Positions 23,505 to 35,314 of a DNA stretch of 64,000 nt are shown here, in pieces (the stretch's first letter is position 1; each line of letters opens with the position of its first letter). The notes under the pieces were generated by a model. It was not told where the DNA came from. It did not search any database and saw only the letters and a list, made by a program, of their open reading frames with translations. Source of the DNA: Eleusine coracana subsp. coracana. Taxonomy: Eukaryota; Streptophyta; Magnoliopsida; Poales; Poaceae. Both the position numbers and the translations under genes were made by a program. Location: positions 44,506,963 to 44,570,962 of the forward strand of contig CM064421.1 of NCBI GenBank assembly GCA_032690845.1, in the 5' to 3' direction.

Positions 23505-26426
23505 CTAGCTAGAGGACGTGTCAGCAGCTGGTGGACCAGGACAAGAGACGTCGATGACAGAGCTTCCACTGGCTTTTTTGGCCGTGGCTTGTAGGGACTC
23601 GAGCTGCGCCTTGCCGGCCAGGCCGCGCTGCCGGATGAAGACGCGGTACTCGTCGAAGGTCATTTCCGGGTACAGAGCCGGGCGGTCGGCGGTGACCAGC
23701 TCCGCCATGGGCGCGATGGGCAGGTCGCTCCGCGGGTTGTAGAAGAAGGCCATCGACAACCGGTCCTCCGCTGCGCTCACCGTCACCCGGTGCTCCACGC
23801 TCTTGTACACCGCGTTGCTCAGCACCTGCATGATGGCACGCGCATTTTAGTTTAGTGATGCAACAGAAGCATGGATGTTCATTCACATACTTAATAATTT
23901 CTAGACTAATATATCATGCTTGACTGATAATTTTGTTTATGACTTCAAAAGTGCACAGATCACTGACAAAAGTTAGGCCGCTAACTCTGGCCTATTTATA
24001 TTAGGTAGTAGATCGGCGAGAACAACGTCAGGTATCATTCGTTAGTATATGTTAATAAGGCGATTCCCCTCTAAACTAGTGCGTACATGGGACAAACATA
24101 TATACAAGAAAGGTTAGATCATCATGTGATCAGATGATGGTATATAATGCACATTTAAAGCACTGATACAACTACTTTATCTCTCTAGAAGCATTGTTCA
24201 TTACTGAAGTGACAAGCTATGGTCTGACTAGTCAGCGGCGAAGGAAAATAAATAGGATGAGCCATCGTGTTCGTCGGCCAATCACTTGAGGCAGTTCGTC
24301 CCACGTGCAGGGACAATTTACCACATGTCATTGATAGCAATGGTACATCATCAATGGTACTTGAGGCAGTTCGTCCCACGGGCGAGCGAATGGCTGAGGT
24401 CCTCCGATCCGGCGCGGATCGGGCAGCTGGTCAGTGATAGCAATGGTACATCATCAAGTGCAAATCCTAGTGGGCACATACATGCTCAACCAGACTAACA
24501 AGATCCTCTACGTCTCTAGCCAGTGAACACAAACTTGAGTCAAGGTACGAGACAAAAGAGCCGAGTATCTAGGTTATTCTGCCACCTTTATCCATGTATA
24601 TCTGCACAGCACAATATGTGCACAGACAAATGACTCTCTGTTATGTACTTTTATACCTTTTCTTTTACACTAAATTATCCCCACAGTAGATATTGGTTTA
24701 TTATGAGGACGTTATGCACTACTATATGAATATAACAAAGAGTTAAATGGGATCATTCTACAACATTTTTTTTATGAACATTATGCCTTGTGAGAAAAAA
24801 TATATTGGTCCTCAATACGATAGTTGTTCCTCAAAAAAGTTAAATGGGCCCGTTTTGATATACGTTAGTATAGCTTGGTAGGATTGAGCTTGTGTTCGAT
24901 TTTAGTTGAAGAAAAAATTAGTGGTCGAAGTTTTTGGAAACATTTCTGCAGAGATTCGAGGATTTTTTTCAACCCTATGTTTCGTGAGGCTTTATTTTGT
25001 CGTGAGTCCGGAGTCCTGACACGATCAATCAGATTCGGCTTTCCGTTGGCGTCGTAGCGGTTTGTCGTTCAAACCCGGATGCCGATCCATGGGACACGTG
25101 TCGAGATTCGGCACAACCTCGATCCTCATCATATTGATTCCTCTCTTTTCTTTTTATCCCACTTTATTTATATTTCCCCTTTACTATATATTCGATCCTG
25201 CGCCTAGATAGGTGCACGTGCGGTTCGCGGTAGTTGCACGTATCCCAATTTCAGTCACGTTTTGCTACAGTATCTAGTCAACCGTGGCTCAGCAAGGTGG
25301 CTAGCTGTAGCAGTCGTCGACTCTGACTATAATCTATTATAACCCCTATAAAATTCGCATCTTACGTTTATGTTTTGTTTGCTACTAGTGCGTATGTGAT
25401 GAGCTCGTATGCACAGTACTTGTTGCTATACAGCCACAACAGTAGTAGTACATGCAGTTACGTACCTGGATTTGGTCTCCTATGTTGACGATGAAGGCGT
25501 CAGGCACGGGATCGACGGTGATCCACTGTCCGTCTGCTGGCCTCCTGACCTGCAGTCCCCTGACGTGGTTGTCCACGAGCAGCATGGTCATCCCGCCCGG
25601 GTCCGAGTGCGCCGCCACGCCGAGCGTCAGCTCCGGCTGCGGGCACCGAGGGTAGAAGTTGACCCGTAAGCACGCCCCCTCGCCGCCCACGCCGCCGAAC
25701 GCCTCCGGTAGCCTGCTGGCCTCCAAGCCCAGCCCGGTCGACAGCAGCCGCATCACCCGGCGAGCCAGATGAAGCACCTCATCCCCGTACTCCTCCGTCG
25801 TCTCCCTGCTTAATTTGCATGTTTTCACACAGATGTTGAGATCCTCAATCGTTTGTTTTGTTGCATATATATATGTTTGCATATATGTATATATGATCAA
25901 CAGGAGTGATGCGTCGTGTGTACCGCAGAGTGGGAGGGAGGGATGGCCACTTGTCATGGTTCTTGAGCGACGACGGCAGGAGGTGGAGGAAGTAGTAGTC
26001 TCCCCAGTCGAGGGGCCCGCCCTTGGTGGTCCCGAGGCGGCTGCCGTACCCCTCGTACGTCGCCGGCGAGTTGGCATAGCGCTCGCGCACCTCGGCGGGC
26101 TGCCGGAAGAATCCCCGCCAAGACGCGCGCGCGCGGCGGAGGAGCTCCGGCGGCACGCCGTGGTTCACGGCCTGGAAGAAGCCCCACTCCCGGCACGCCG
26201 CTTGGCACGCCTCGTCAACGTCCGGCATTGATAGGTCAACGACCGGGATGCTCTTCAGGCCACCAGCATCATCGCTGCTGCTGTTACCGGAGAAAGCAGG
26301 CGATGGCCGCTCGGAGGGAGGCTTGACGTAGCGCTCCGGGATCGTGCCGCCGCAGGTGTCCGACACGGCCTGCACGCGCACAACGGGCTCCGGCCAGCCG
26401 GCGCCGCCGTTGAAGCAGCTAGCCAT
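23505..26426 (-). CDS. 2-oxoglutarate/Fe(II) dioxygenase of the jasmonate-induced oxygenase (JOX/JAO) type
   Basis: Predicted cytosolic non-heme iron dioxygenase; the JOX clade hydroxylates jasmonic acid to 12-OH-JA and so damps jasmonate signalling. Exons on the minus strand: 26426-25924, 25805-25466, 23825-23505, giving 387 residues. N-terminal DIOX_N: WPEPVVRVQAVSD, IPVVDLS, CREWGFFQAVNHGV, SPATYEGYGSRLG, LDWGDYYFLH. The catalytic core has the iron ligands H234-S-D236 (HSDPGGMT) and H293 (SVEHRV), and the 2-oxoglutarate-binding R303-x-S305. The C-terminal R342 and R346 (EYRVFIRQR), with R215, match the spacing of arginines reported to hold jasmonate in Arabidopsis JOX2, as I recall. The 1.64-kb second intron holds short direct repeats. 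Other nearby families (anthocyanidin synthase-like) are less similar. The exact substrate remains inference. Confidence 0.92.
24283..24457. repeat. Interspersed direct repeats in dioxygenase intron 2
   Basis: CACTTGAGGCAGTTCGTCCC occurs near 24283 and (as TACTTGAGGCAG...) near 24358. TGATAGCAATGGTACATCA occurs near 24331 and 24435. Together they suggest a segmental duplication of about 75-105 bp with later change. Confidence 0.75.
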
Positions 26427-26585
26427 CAGTAATAAGGAGCTATAGCTTATTGCTTCTGGTGCTAAGACGACAGGAACAGGACGCCCCTCCTGCAGTGAAC
26501 TTATTACGCACGCGTGGCATGCGATATATGGTCGCCTATGTACATGGATGCGGCTCCTGAGATGAATGGTGCCATATTTTACCCT

Positions 26586-26596
26586 TCTTTTATAAA
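26586..26596 (-). promoter_or_regulatory. TATA box of the JOX-type gene
   Basis: Minus-strand TTTATAAAAG about 160 bp upstream of the ATG at 26426, a typical distance for a plant promoter. Confidence 0.6.
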
Positions 26597-26704
26597 GGAT
26601 AAGGGAGAGAGACGCTGCTGCCTTTGCCGATCATCATTGAACCGCTGAATATAAAAATTGCAGCTAGTGCTGCTGAGACCTTGAAAGCAACATTCTAAAA
26701 TGAG

Positions 26705-26710
26705 CACGTG
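26705..26710. promoter_or_regulatory. G-box CACGTG upstream of the JOX-type gene
   Basis: Perfect CACGTG about 110 bp upstream of the TATA box. MYC-type bHLH factors bind this hexamer, and JOX genes are known to be jasmonate-inducible in Arabidopsis. A six-base site occurs by chance fairly often, so the role is inference. Confidence 0.4.
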
Positions 26711-28010
26711 CTTGAAAAAATAAATTAAGTGTGACACAGAATATGAAAATGATCAGTGTAAAGATAATGCTAGGGTTTTGTGGACGGAGCTCGATCGCTC
26801 TGCTCCTCTTTAATTACTATGCTGTTGTTGGTCCTCCTAGCCATACAGTATTCTTTTTGGTGAATTTCACAATCAGACCGATGGCGAGAGCCCGATAAAA
26901 ATTTACCTGTTTCGTACGTACTGATGTTTGTGTACGACAAGGGAACAAAAACGTCTTTTGCATTCTTTTTTGCCGTGGATATCAACAGCATTTTCAGCAC
27001 AGCGACAGGGTTAATAGTGTGTGCATAGTACTCTCATGCGTAACTTCAGTTTTGAAGCTCAATATATGCAGATACTCTCGTGGAATATGATTCTACCTAG
27101 GTCACACATCCGGACGAACAACGCCACTTTATTATTATTATTATTGAGAGAGAGAGAGAGCGAGTTGTGTGTTCTTCTTGAACGGCACATTATTCTACCT
27201 AAATTAATTTAATTATTTTATCATTTGGGATATATTTTTTCTATCAAAGATATGCCACTCATGTTGATTTAATAAATTAAGATAATAATCCTATATGTTG
27301 AAATATATATGAGTTCCTTGCCCTTTTTCTTAGATTAGGCCTGTACAGACTGCCTAATCAAACAAGGGAAGGAATAACTTGATATGGTATGACAGGGCCT
27401 AATGAATTGATTCATAGTATGGTATAAGAGGCAAAGTATCTCTCAACGCTAGTTATAAACCTGAGGTGTGTAATTTAGACATTCAGTTAAAATTCACATC
27501 TGACAAAGGCGTTGTGGAGTAGAACTATGATGATTATTGCAGTTGTTTGGTAGTAGTTCACCACACCAAAAACTGACCTTGGAAGAACAAGAAAAATGAA
27601 ATCCACATCAAAAACTGAATTAATCGCAAAATTCAGTTATTTTGGTACGGTCAGATGGTCAGTTTTACGGTTAACCATGACAATCAAAGCTGAGCTCAAA
27701 TAGTTAGATTTCTTATGTGGAACCTTCTCACACGGGGTTTGAGGTGTTGTATTCGCAGTTAGATATTCTTTTAAGTGTTACTCTAGTAAGGCTGAACAAG
27801 TCAATGCACATGTGGTGACTACGTCAATCTCAAGAGATTTGTCAAGCCCACTAATGTCTCATGGACATTTCCTAGGAGATAGCATATAGTAAATGTATGT
27901 GTGTTAATAGGGATAAGTGTTTATAGGTACATGTGAATATCTACATCTGTGCTTTGTTTTGCATAAAGAAAAGATAGAGAGAGCAGCACCATCGACATGC
28001 ATTGGGTCTA
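26711..28010. other. Dioxygenase distal promoter and AT-rich intergenic DNA
   Basis: A short (ATT)n then (GA)n microsatellite lies at about 27130-27163. No gene or RNA recognised. Confidence 0.6.
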
Positions 28011-28018
28011 AGCCTCCC

Positions 28019-28176
28019 CAACGGCGAAGGTAGCGCCAAGGTGAGCCGAGTGTCACTGGGTGCTTTTGGGTGATCCTTGGTCGTGCATCAGGATCAAAAT
28101 GAGATGATTATCATTGAATTTTTCATTTTTCCCTGGTGCCATGGCACTCGGGTGTGCTAACATAGCTTCGCCCCTG
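28019..28176. mobile_element. hAT-type MITE, about 158 bp, copy A
   Basis: Flanked by an exact 8-bp target duplication AGCCTCCC (28011-28018 and 28177-28184). Ends: left CAACGGCGAAGGTAG; right, read inward, CAGGGGCGAAGCTAT. The length and ends match the copies at 59.6 and 61.1 kb. It has no coding capacity. Confidence 0.85.
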
Positions 28177-28597
28177 AGCCTCCCTATCTCTCTTTCCTTA
28201 GTTACATGTATAGTAGCATGTTTGGTTAGACTTCTCTTTCTCTTTGAACCACGTGGGCTAGAAGGGTCCTTTTGGACCTAGCTGTAGCTAGTATTTTGTT
28301 GTACTCCAGCTAGATGTAGGATAGCAAAATGCCTTTGTCTATATACTGTTCGCAACCACACAGTAAAAACCATAGTATATCATAGTCATATTTGGACATA
28401 TGTAAAAGTTTTCTAGGGTTTTATAGAAAAATATTATTTGGACATTTGTAAAAGTTTTCTGGGTTTTTATAAATATTAGTCGTCCATAACACACCTCATC
28501 ATTTTACCTCAATTTTGTTAGTATACGGCTTCCACATGGAGTTGTGATTTCTAGAAATCTCATCATGAGCGGTGTTTTAGTTACCATGTGGTATACA

Positions 28598-30879
28598 AAT
28601 ATAGGTCAATCTGTTTGCTAAATGTAAGTTAAAAAAAATTTCTAAGGTTTTGAACAATAGAGTGGCGCAAATAGCAAACAAGCTGATCTCACCTTCTCCA
28701 TCAGCATTTATCCCAAGCTGTTTTATTCTAGATGGAGTAGTGACCTTAGATGAGGCTCTGCATGAAATTAATAGGAAAAAAAGTAATGCAGTCATCTTAA
28801 AATTAGACTTTGATAAATCTTACGACAAGGTGAAATGGCCTTTTATCCAACAGTCTCTTAGAGTTAAAGGATTTGCACCTAAGTGGTGTCACTGGATTAG
28901 TAAGATAGTGAAAAAGGGGAGTGTTACGGTAAAATTTAATGATGACATAGGTCATTTCTTTCAAACAAAGAAGGGAGTAAGGCAAGGGGATCCTATCTCC
29001 CTGATGCTTTTCAATTTAGTTGTAGACTTCCTTTCTATTATCCTAGATCAGGCAAAAGAACAGGGTCTCTTTAGCGGTGTAATTGCTCATCTAGTTGATG
29101 AAGGGCTATCCATTTTGTAGTATGCCGATGACACAATTATATTGTTAGAACATGGTTTTGAGAAAGCCAGGAATGTCAAACTATTGCTACGTGCTTTTGC
29201 ACAACTTTCTGGTCTAAAAATTAATTTCCATAAGATTGAAAATTTTCGTTATAGGCAAGCAATGGATTTTCAACAAGAGTATGCTCAAATTTTTGGTTGT
29301 GAGCTGGGTGCTTTACCATTTCATTATTTGGGGATACTGATGCATCACCGTAGATTAGCTAACTCAGATTGGAATCACATTCTAGAGCATATCCAGAAGC
29401 GTCTTAGTTGCTAGAAAAGCAAGATGCTCTCAGTGGGTGGTCACCTTACTTTAATTAACTCGCTGCTTAGCAGCTTACTGATGTTCATGTTCTTCTTTTT
29501 TGAGGTCTCGGAAGGAGTTTTGTATAAGATAGACTATTATAGATCTTGTTTTTTTCTCGCAAAATAAGGGTCATAAGAAAAAGTATCGTCTCTCAAAGTG
29601 GAGTATTTTGTGTACTCCTAAAGACCAATGGGGTATGGGTATAGTGAATTTAAAATCCAAAAAATGTGTTTACTCGGTAAATGGTTGTTTAGACTAGTCA
29701 ATAGTGATGGATCTGGCAACAAATTCTTTGCCGTAAGTATTTATCCTCCAAAACATTGTCTCAGGTAGAACATGTTCCTGGAGACTCTTATTTTTGGTCT
29801 TGCCTTTTGGAGGTAAAAAGAGACTTCTTTTGTTTTGAGTCTTTTCGTCTAGGTGACGGATCCAAAACTAGGTTCTGGGAGGACTTATGGATTGGCAACA
29901 CCAGTTTTAGGGATAGATTTCCAAACCTATATAATATTGTATCTCTAAAAATGCAACAGTTCAATCAGTTCTTTCTTCTAACCCCCCTTAATATTTCTTT
30001 TCGAAGAGCTTTAGTGGGCCAAAATTTGGTGGTGTGGCATCAATTAGTATTATCAGTACTTTAGGTCAACCTATCTAATCATAGTGATTCATTTATATGG
30101 TCGGTGCATCAAAATGGCTCTTTCTCTATGAAATCCATATATTTAGCAATGAACACTACTCAAGCTTTGCCTTATACCATGAATCTTTGGAGAATTAAAG
30201 TACCTCTCAAGATTAAAGTGTTTCTTTGGTACTTATTTAAAGGTGTTATCTTAACAAAAGATAATTTAGAGAGAAGAAACTAGAACGGGAGTGTCAAGTG
30301 TTGTTTTTGTAATTTGAATGAGAGTATACAACATTTGTTTTTTGAATGCCCTTTGGCCCGCTTTATTTGTCATGTGATTTTTTGTGCATCTAATCTACCA
30401 CCTCCACAAAACCTCCATCATATGTTTGATGACTGGTTAGGAGGCATGGTTGTGACAAAAAAAAAAGATTCATTTGGAGTGGGGTGACAAGTTTATATTG
30501 GTCTATGTGGCTAAGTCAAAATGATGTGATTTTTAATAAGATGATGACATCCTCCTTTTTGCAGGTTCTTTTCAAGGGGACCTATTGGACCTGACTCTGG
30601 TCCATCCTTTTGAGAGAGGAGGATCATCCGTTGATGAAGATGGCTGCTAGAATACTAGATATAGTGGCCATGGAGATTTTCGCTCACAATGGGTGGCGTT
30701 TCTCCAACAGACTTACTTTTTAGCTCTAAATAATGGATTCAAACTTTGTGTTTCAAATACCATGGTTTGGTGGTGTTTTCTATGTTTTCCTTGATCTCGT
30801 TGTAATAATCTGGTGTTACATGTATTGGTCGATACAGAGGTCAGAATATTAAGTTAATATATTCTCTTTTCTAAAAAAC
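28598..30879 (+). mobile_element. 5'-truncated, broken LINE (L1-type non-LTR retrotransposon)
   Basis: A 14-bp exact target duplication CCATGTGGTATACA lies at 28584-28597 and 30880-30893. The element starts inside the reverse transcriptase domain (NNRVAQIANKLI... FIPSCFILDGVV, KLDFDKSYDKV, GVRQGDPISLMLFN) and continues to the catalytic YADD at about 29121, which follows an in-frame TAG. After further stops and shifts, the zinc-binding RVT domain is recognisable near 30120-30370 (WRIKVPLKIKVFLW, then CCFCN...HLFFECP). The 3' end is a short A stretch. The element cannot encode an active protein. The exact target duplication shows it is one insertion event, truncated on arrival as is usual for LINEs. 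Confidence 0.92.
28650..30370 (+). pseudogene. LINE reverse transcriptase remnant
   Basis: Open pieces at 28650-29120, 29142-29414 and 29756-30064 plus a shifted piece near 30120-30370 correspond to successive parts of one pol protein: RT fingers/palm, the post-YADD connection (AQLSGLKINFHKIEN, LGILMHHRRL), a middle region (WSCLLEVKRDFFCFESF, GDGSKTRFWEDLW) and a C-terminal zf-RVT. At least three in-frame stops and a frame change break it. The endonuclease domain is missing because of 5' truncation. Confidence 0.9.
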
Positions 30880-30893
30880 CCATGTGGTATACA

Positions 30894-33800
30894 GTTGTTT
30901 AATCAATATCATTCTCCAATGCTCATGGTATATATAGTGCGACGATGATAGACACATTAATTACCTGGCATCACCACACAATGTATTGATCCGCTTCCCT
31001 TCTTTACTTTTAAGAGGAAATTAAGTTGTAGTCTCATACTCATGTTACACCACTTAGTTTTCATGATTTTTTCATGGATTAATTACATAAACCATCTCAT
31101 ATGTCACTTGAAGTTGTTTGAGATTCTCATCTATAAGTCTTTTTTTGTTGAGAATCCTTAGATCACCCCCCTACTTTATTCACACATGTCTAATTGATTT
31201 CTTATATTTAACTGAAATTTAAATAAGTTTAACATTATTAATGTTTTTAACTAAGTTAAATTCAATCATAAAAATGTACCCAAATCTCAAATTATCTGTG
31301 ACAACGTTCAAACTCTAATTGACATCTTTTGCTACATATTCTCTAATAAAACATGAAGATTGTATTTTCAAAATTATGTAAGTTTGATAAGAACACTATT
31401 GGCTATTCCAAATAAACAAAAATGGGTTGAATCAATTAAATACGTGCAAGTTCGGGTAGTTTTTGCAATAAAAGTTAGTGAATGGCTGGTTATTTGTAAC
31501 AAAAAACTCATGGGTGGAATCTCAAACTCCAAGTGAGATATGAGGTGTGCTGTGCAATTATCCCATTTTTCATTAGCAAATAATGAAATTAGGGCACGTG
31601 TGTTAGTTGTCCATGTGACTCATATGATGCTGAAGTGGACAGGGAAACTAATACGTACTTCTCCTAAAAGGAAGAAGGTCAGACTAAGGCAATCTATAAT
31701 ATACTCCTTGAAAACACAAAAGTTCCGTTCCCCAAAGATTTAACAAATAACAGAACCCGGAAATACATCGATTCACAGTGTGAAAGCATGGTTAATTGTG
31801 AGTCGATGAAGAAATATTATTGCCAGATGACCTGAAAGGGCCGGGATAACCAACCACCCATTGCTGTCATTGTCCCAGTAGAACCTCTTGAATCACGTTT
31901 ATGTACATATGAATTAATGATACTACCTACTTTCTCATCATGCTTTTATTTATTAAAAGTCATATTGACTAGCTCGGTCTACCCTGACATGTGTTACGAA
32001 TCCATTAGGTATGTGACCCATCACTTAAACTACTCTCAATCACGCATACTAGACTGCTGCTGGCTCTCGTTAACTAGTGTTCAATTCGTGTGTTTTAAGT
32101 AATTATAGCCTCAATAGGTCTTGGGTCGTATAATAATTAAAAAATGTGACTGCTTTAGAAAGGATAAAATAATTAATTAACTGTATACTGAAGTATCACA
32201 GCAATATTTTTTCGTGAAAATAATTATGGTTACTAATATGAACTACTTTCTAAAAATGTAGTCTAATGAACTAGATTTTGATCTCAAAGATACTATTTAT
32301 GTTTTTAGATGTCTTCTTCCAAAAAAAATTGTATCATTACTTATATTACACGTTAGTTTAATAGTATGAAAGGGTTAGTAATAACTAATTTATATGAATC
32401 AAAGGAACCGTAATACTTAACTCTATTAACAGAGTCGTGTAGTACAAATGTGTCGTACATTATGCATTATCAAAGGAAAACCTCTAGAAAGCTTGCTATT
32501 TTTCGTTCCTCTTTCATCATGATATATGTCATCTTCATATATCCCAAATGCAATTGGAAACTTTTATATGGCTTGTTAGTCATCGTCTCTACATGCGTGG
32601 TTTTTTCCTCGTTTTTTTTAACTTCTGAACACGTCTCTTTTGATAGTGTTTTCAAGATGCTACCGAGATGAATGTTAATATTTTTCCCATCATTGCACAT
32701 GAACCTCGTGGTTCTGCGTGTGTTCCAAACAAGAGACGGTGCCATGTGGCTTCATTAGGTCGATATTAAGCGATTGTCTCTTTTGTTGAATATGGTGCTC
32801 TTACATATTCCTACTACATTTCCTTACAGGGATATAACTTCTACATACCAAAATTTATTTGTTATTTTTGGATAATAGGATCGGACCTCTATTAGTTCAT
32901 TGAAAGGTGAAACTAGAGGGGAACTTCGTTTTCTATTATCTGACGCCGCCAGTAATATCCAAGTTGGACTTGTATACCTCGGATCGACGGTGACGCATTG
33001 TTGACCAAGTGGCCAGACTCTTCACCCGACCTATAATGAAAGGTAATTGGATTAGATTCAGCTACATACGTGCACGATAGGTCATCAGTAAACAGTACAT
33101 ACATCGATCACTCTAGTGTTTTATGCAGTGTTGTCAACGGAGACCCGTGGCACTATGTATGTGATAGGTGATACTATAGGCAACGTGAGAAATTAACTCA
33201 TTGTAGATGATGAAGATCGAATAATGACGTGATGCAGGAAATGTTGTGGCCGACACACATGATTTTGGTTGCGCAGTTATATATATGGATGCCTGGTGGT
33301 GGAACGCATCATAAGCCATAAGTGATGACAGCTCCGTCGTCCTTATTCGCTAATGGCACACCCCCTCTCGCTTATTCGCCATGAAATTAAGCTGATGCTA
33401 CAAAGATGTTCTGGTCCCTCCTTATTGATTTGGTAGTCTAATTTGTACTTTATCGTCCTTTGTTTCAGAGCAAGCAAGCCGGAGTACTGTACGTGCACTG
33501 GAAGCAATGCCCACCGGTAGGTTGCATGTTACTACAATCATTAAAAAGAAATTAATCATAATCCAAATTAGGACGAAGCGTGGTCATTTGCATCGCCTCT
33601 CTTATGCAGGACTGCGTACTCCGACAGTCCCACTTCACTACTGCCCGTCAGTGTTTGCTATCGAGTAATAATATAATGCGGAGATCTTTTACTGTGTTTG
33701 CTAATATTGTGGACCGTCCATTCCCTTCTAATCCAATGTTTTATAACTAAAGATACCAACTAAAAAGTATTTAAACATAGATGAAGATACTTAAATATTA

Positions 33801-34334
33801 GGGGTAAGGAGGTAACTTCACTCGTTGACTTATCTGAAATGTTAGAGACAACAGACAAGGAAACCAATCAATTGCGTGATTATCTCTTTTCTTACATTGT
33901 TTTGATAAGATTTACTTGATATAATTTTTTTCTTTTCCGCTAGACGATGCAAGTTCATACATTTTTACTAATTTGGATGTATAGGAGAAATATTTAGGAT
34001 AACTCATAGTTTTTTTTTTTGCATAGTTTGATTAAAATTTACTCATTACAATTGTTTGTTCTCCAAACTCACCTTATGCTCTTTGATCTGTCTTATCATG
34101 TATTTCTTGCATTCGATCTCAAACATTCTAATCCAACACTCCAGCTCTTCTAATTTTCTATGCCATATTCCCATAATCATTCAAGGCATGAGAAAATGAG
34201 AAATCAAATAGAAAATCAAGTGTATCATTATTCCCATAATCATTCGAGGCATGAGAAATTGAGTAACCAAACAGAAAATAAGTATATTAATTTCCTTATA
34301 GAATGTACTAATATATAGCTCTTATGTTGTCACG

Positions 34335-34370
<36 letters not shown>

Positions 34371-34391
34371 TAAAGGTGAGGATCTTAGTTA
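30894..34391. other. AT-rich intergenic DNA; no gene recognised
   Basis: Short ORFs only, no motif. A (GA)n microsatellite lies at about 34339-34368. Confidence 0.6.
34339..34368 (+). repeat. (GA)n microsatellite
   Basis: About 15 uninterrupted GA units. Confidence 0.95.
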
Positions 34392-35312
34392 CTCACTCTA
34401 TTCATATTTAGATGTTATTTTAGAGTTGAGCACAAAAAATAAGAAAAAGTAAAAAGATGGATGCACTGAAAATAAGAAAGAGATAGATAGATATAGAGAT
34501 ATAGTAGGAAAAGAGAAGGCCAAATTTGCTCATAGACACTCTTCAATGTTAGTCTTTGCTAGTGGACACTACTCAAGTTTGGTTTTGCTAATGGACACTA
34601 TTGAAATATGTTAATTGGCTAAAAGACACTCAAGTCATTAGAATATGACTTTTTCTTGTATGAGGAAGAGACAGGGTTTATAAATAACCATATTGTCCTT
34701 ATAATCACTTTTAACACAAGTAATTATATTTATTAAAAATAATAATTAAACGCTCTATTATGAAACACGTAAGCACATATTCACTAAAAATATTTTATTT
34801 TTTAAAACCTTATTGATTATAACTTAGAATTTGGATAAAGTTGGTCATATAAATATGTCATGACACAAACTAGTATTGAAATATAATAATAGAGCTTATG
34901 AAAAATAATTAATACTTATAAAAATATTAAAAATTCTTTAAATATTTAATAACACTTATATGCATTATATAATTACTAAAAATTTGATACATGACAAATA
35001 TGTTAAAATGGGTTGCAAGGGTAATATGGTCATTTTTAAATTAATGTCTCTCCTCAATGCATGAAAAGTCATATTCTAAAGTCTTGAATGTCTATTAGCT
35101 AATTGCCACAATTTAATAGTGTCCATTGGCAAAACCAAATTTGAGTAGTGTCCTATGGCAAAGACCAACATTGAAGAGTGTCCATGAGCAAATTTGGCCA
35201 AAAGAGAATATTGTATTGGGAAGAGAGAAAAGTGCATTGGGAAGCGAGAATGACATGTAATTGGAGAAAAGTTGGAAATCTTAGAATGACATGTAAATGT
35301 GAACGGAGGGAG
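34392..35312. mobile_element. Stowaway-type MITE split by a Mutator-like insertion
   Basis: The outer ends are CTCACTCTATTCATATT (left) and, read inward from the right, CTCCCTCCGTTCACATTT, each flanked by TA, which fits Stowaway/mariner miniatures. The two halves are 34392-34517 and 35209-35312; the middle is a younger element with its own target duplication. The left half shares AT-rich text (e.g. AAGATGGAT, GAAAATAAGAAAGA) with the intact copy at 38269-38486. Confidence 0.8.
34518..35199. mobile_element. Mutator-like MITE with long terminal inverted repeats, 682 bp
   Basis: An exact 9-bp target duplication AAAAGAGAA flanks it (34509-34517 and 35200-35208), the size typical of Mutator. Inverted repeats of about 175 bp start GGCCAAATTTGCTCAT at both ends and run to about 34697 and from about 35019. 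The core is AT-rich without coding potential. Within the repeats a short motif recurs (GGACACT, with TTTGCTA/TTTGCCA about every 40 bp). Confidence 0.92.
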
Positions 35313-35314
35313 TA

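Noticed and set aside
33637..33665. CACTACTGCCCGTCAGTG as a possible left end of a large CACTA element ending at 38221
   Set aside because: It does not match the right terminus, while the end at 37961 matches and has the same TCT flank.
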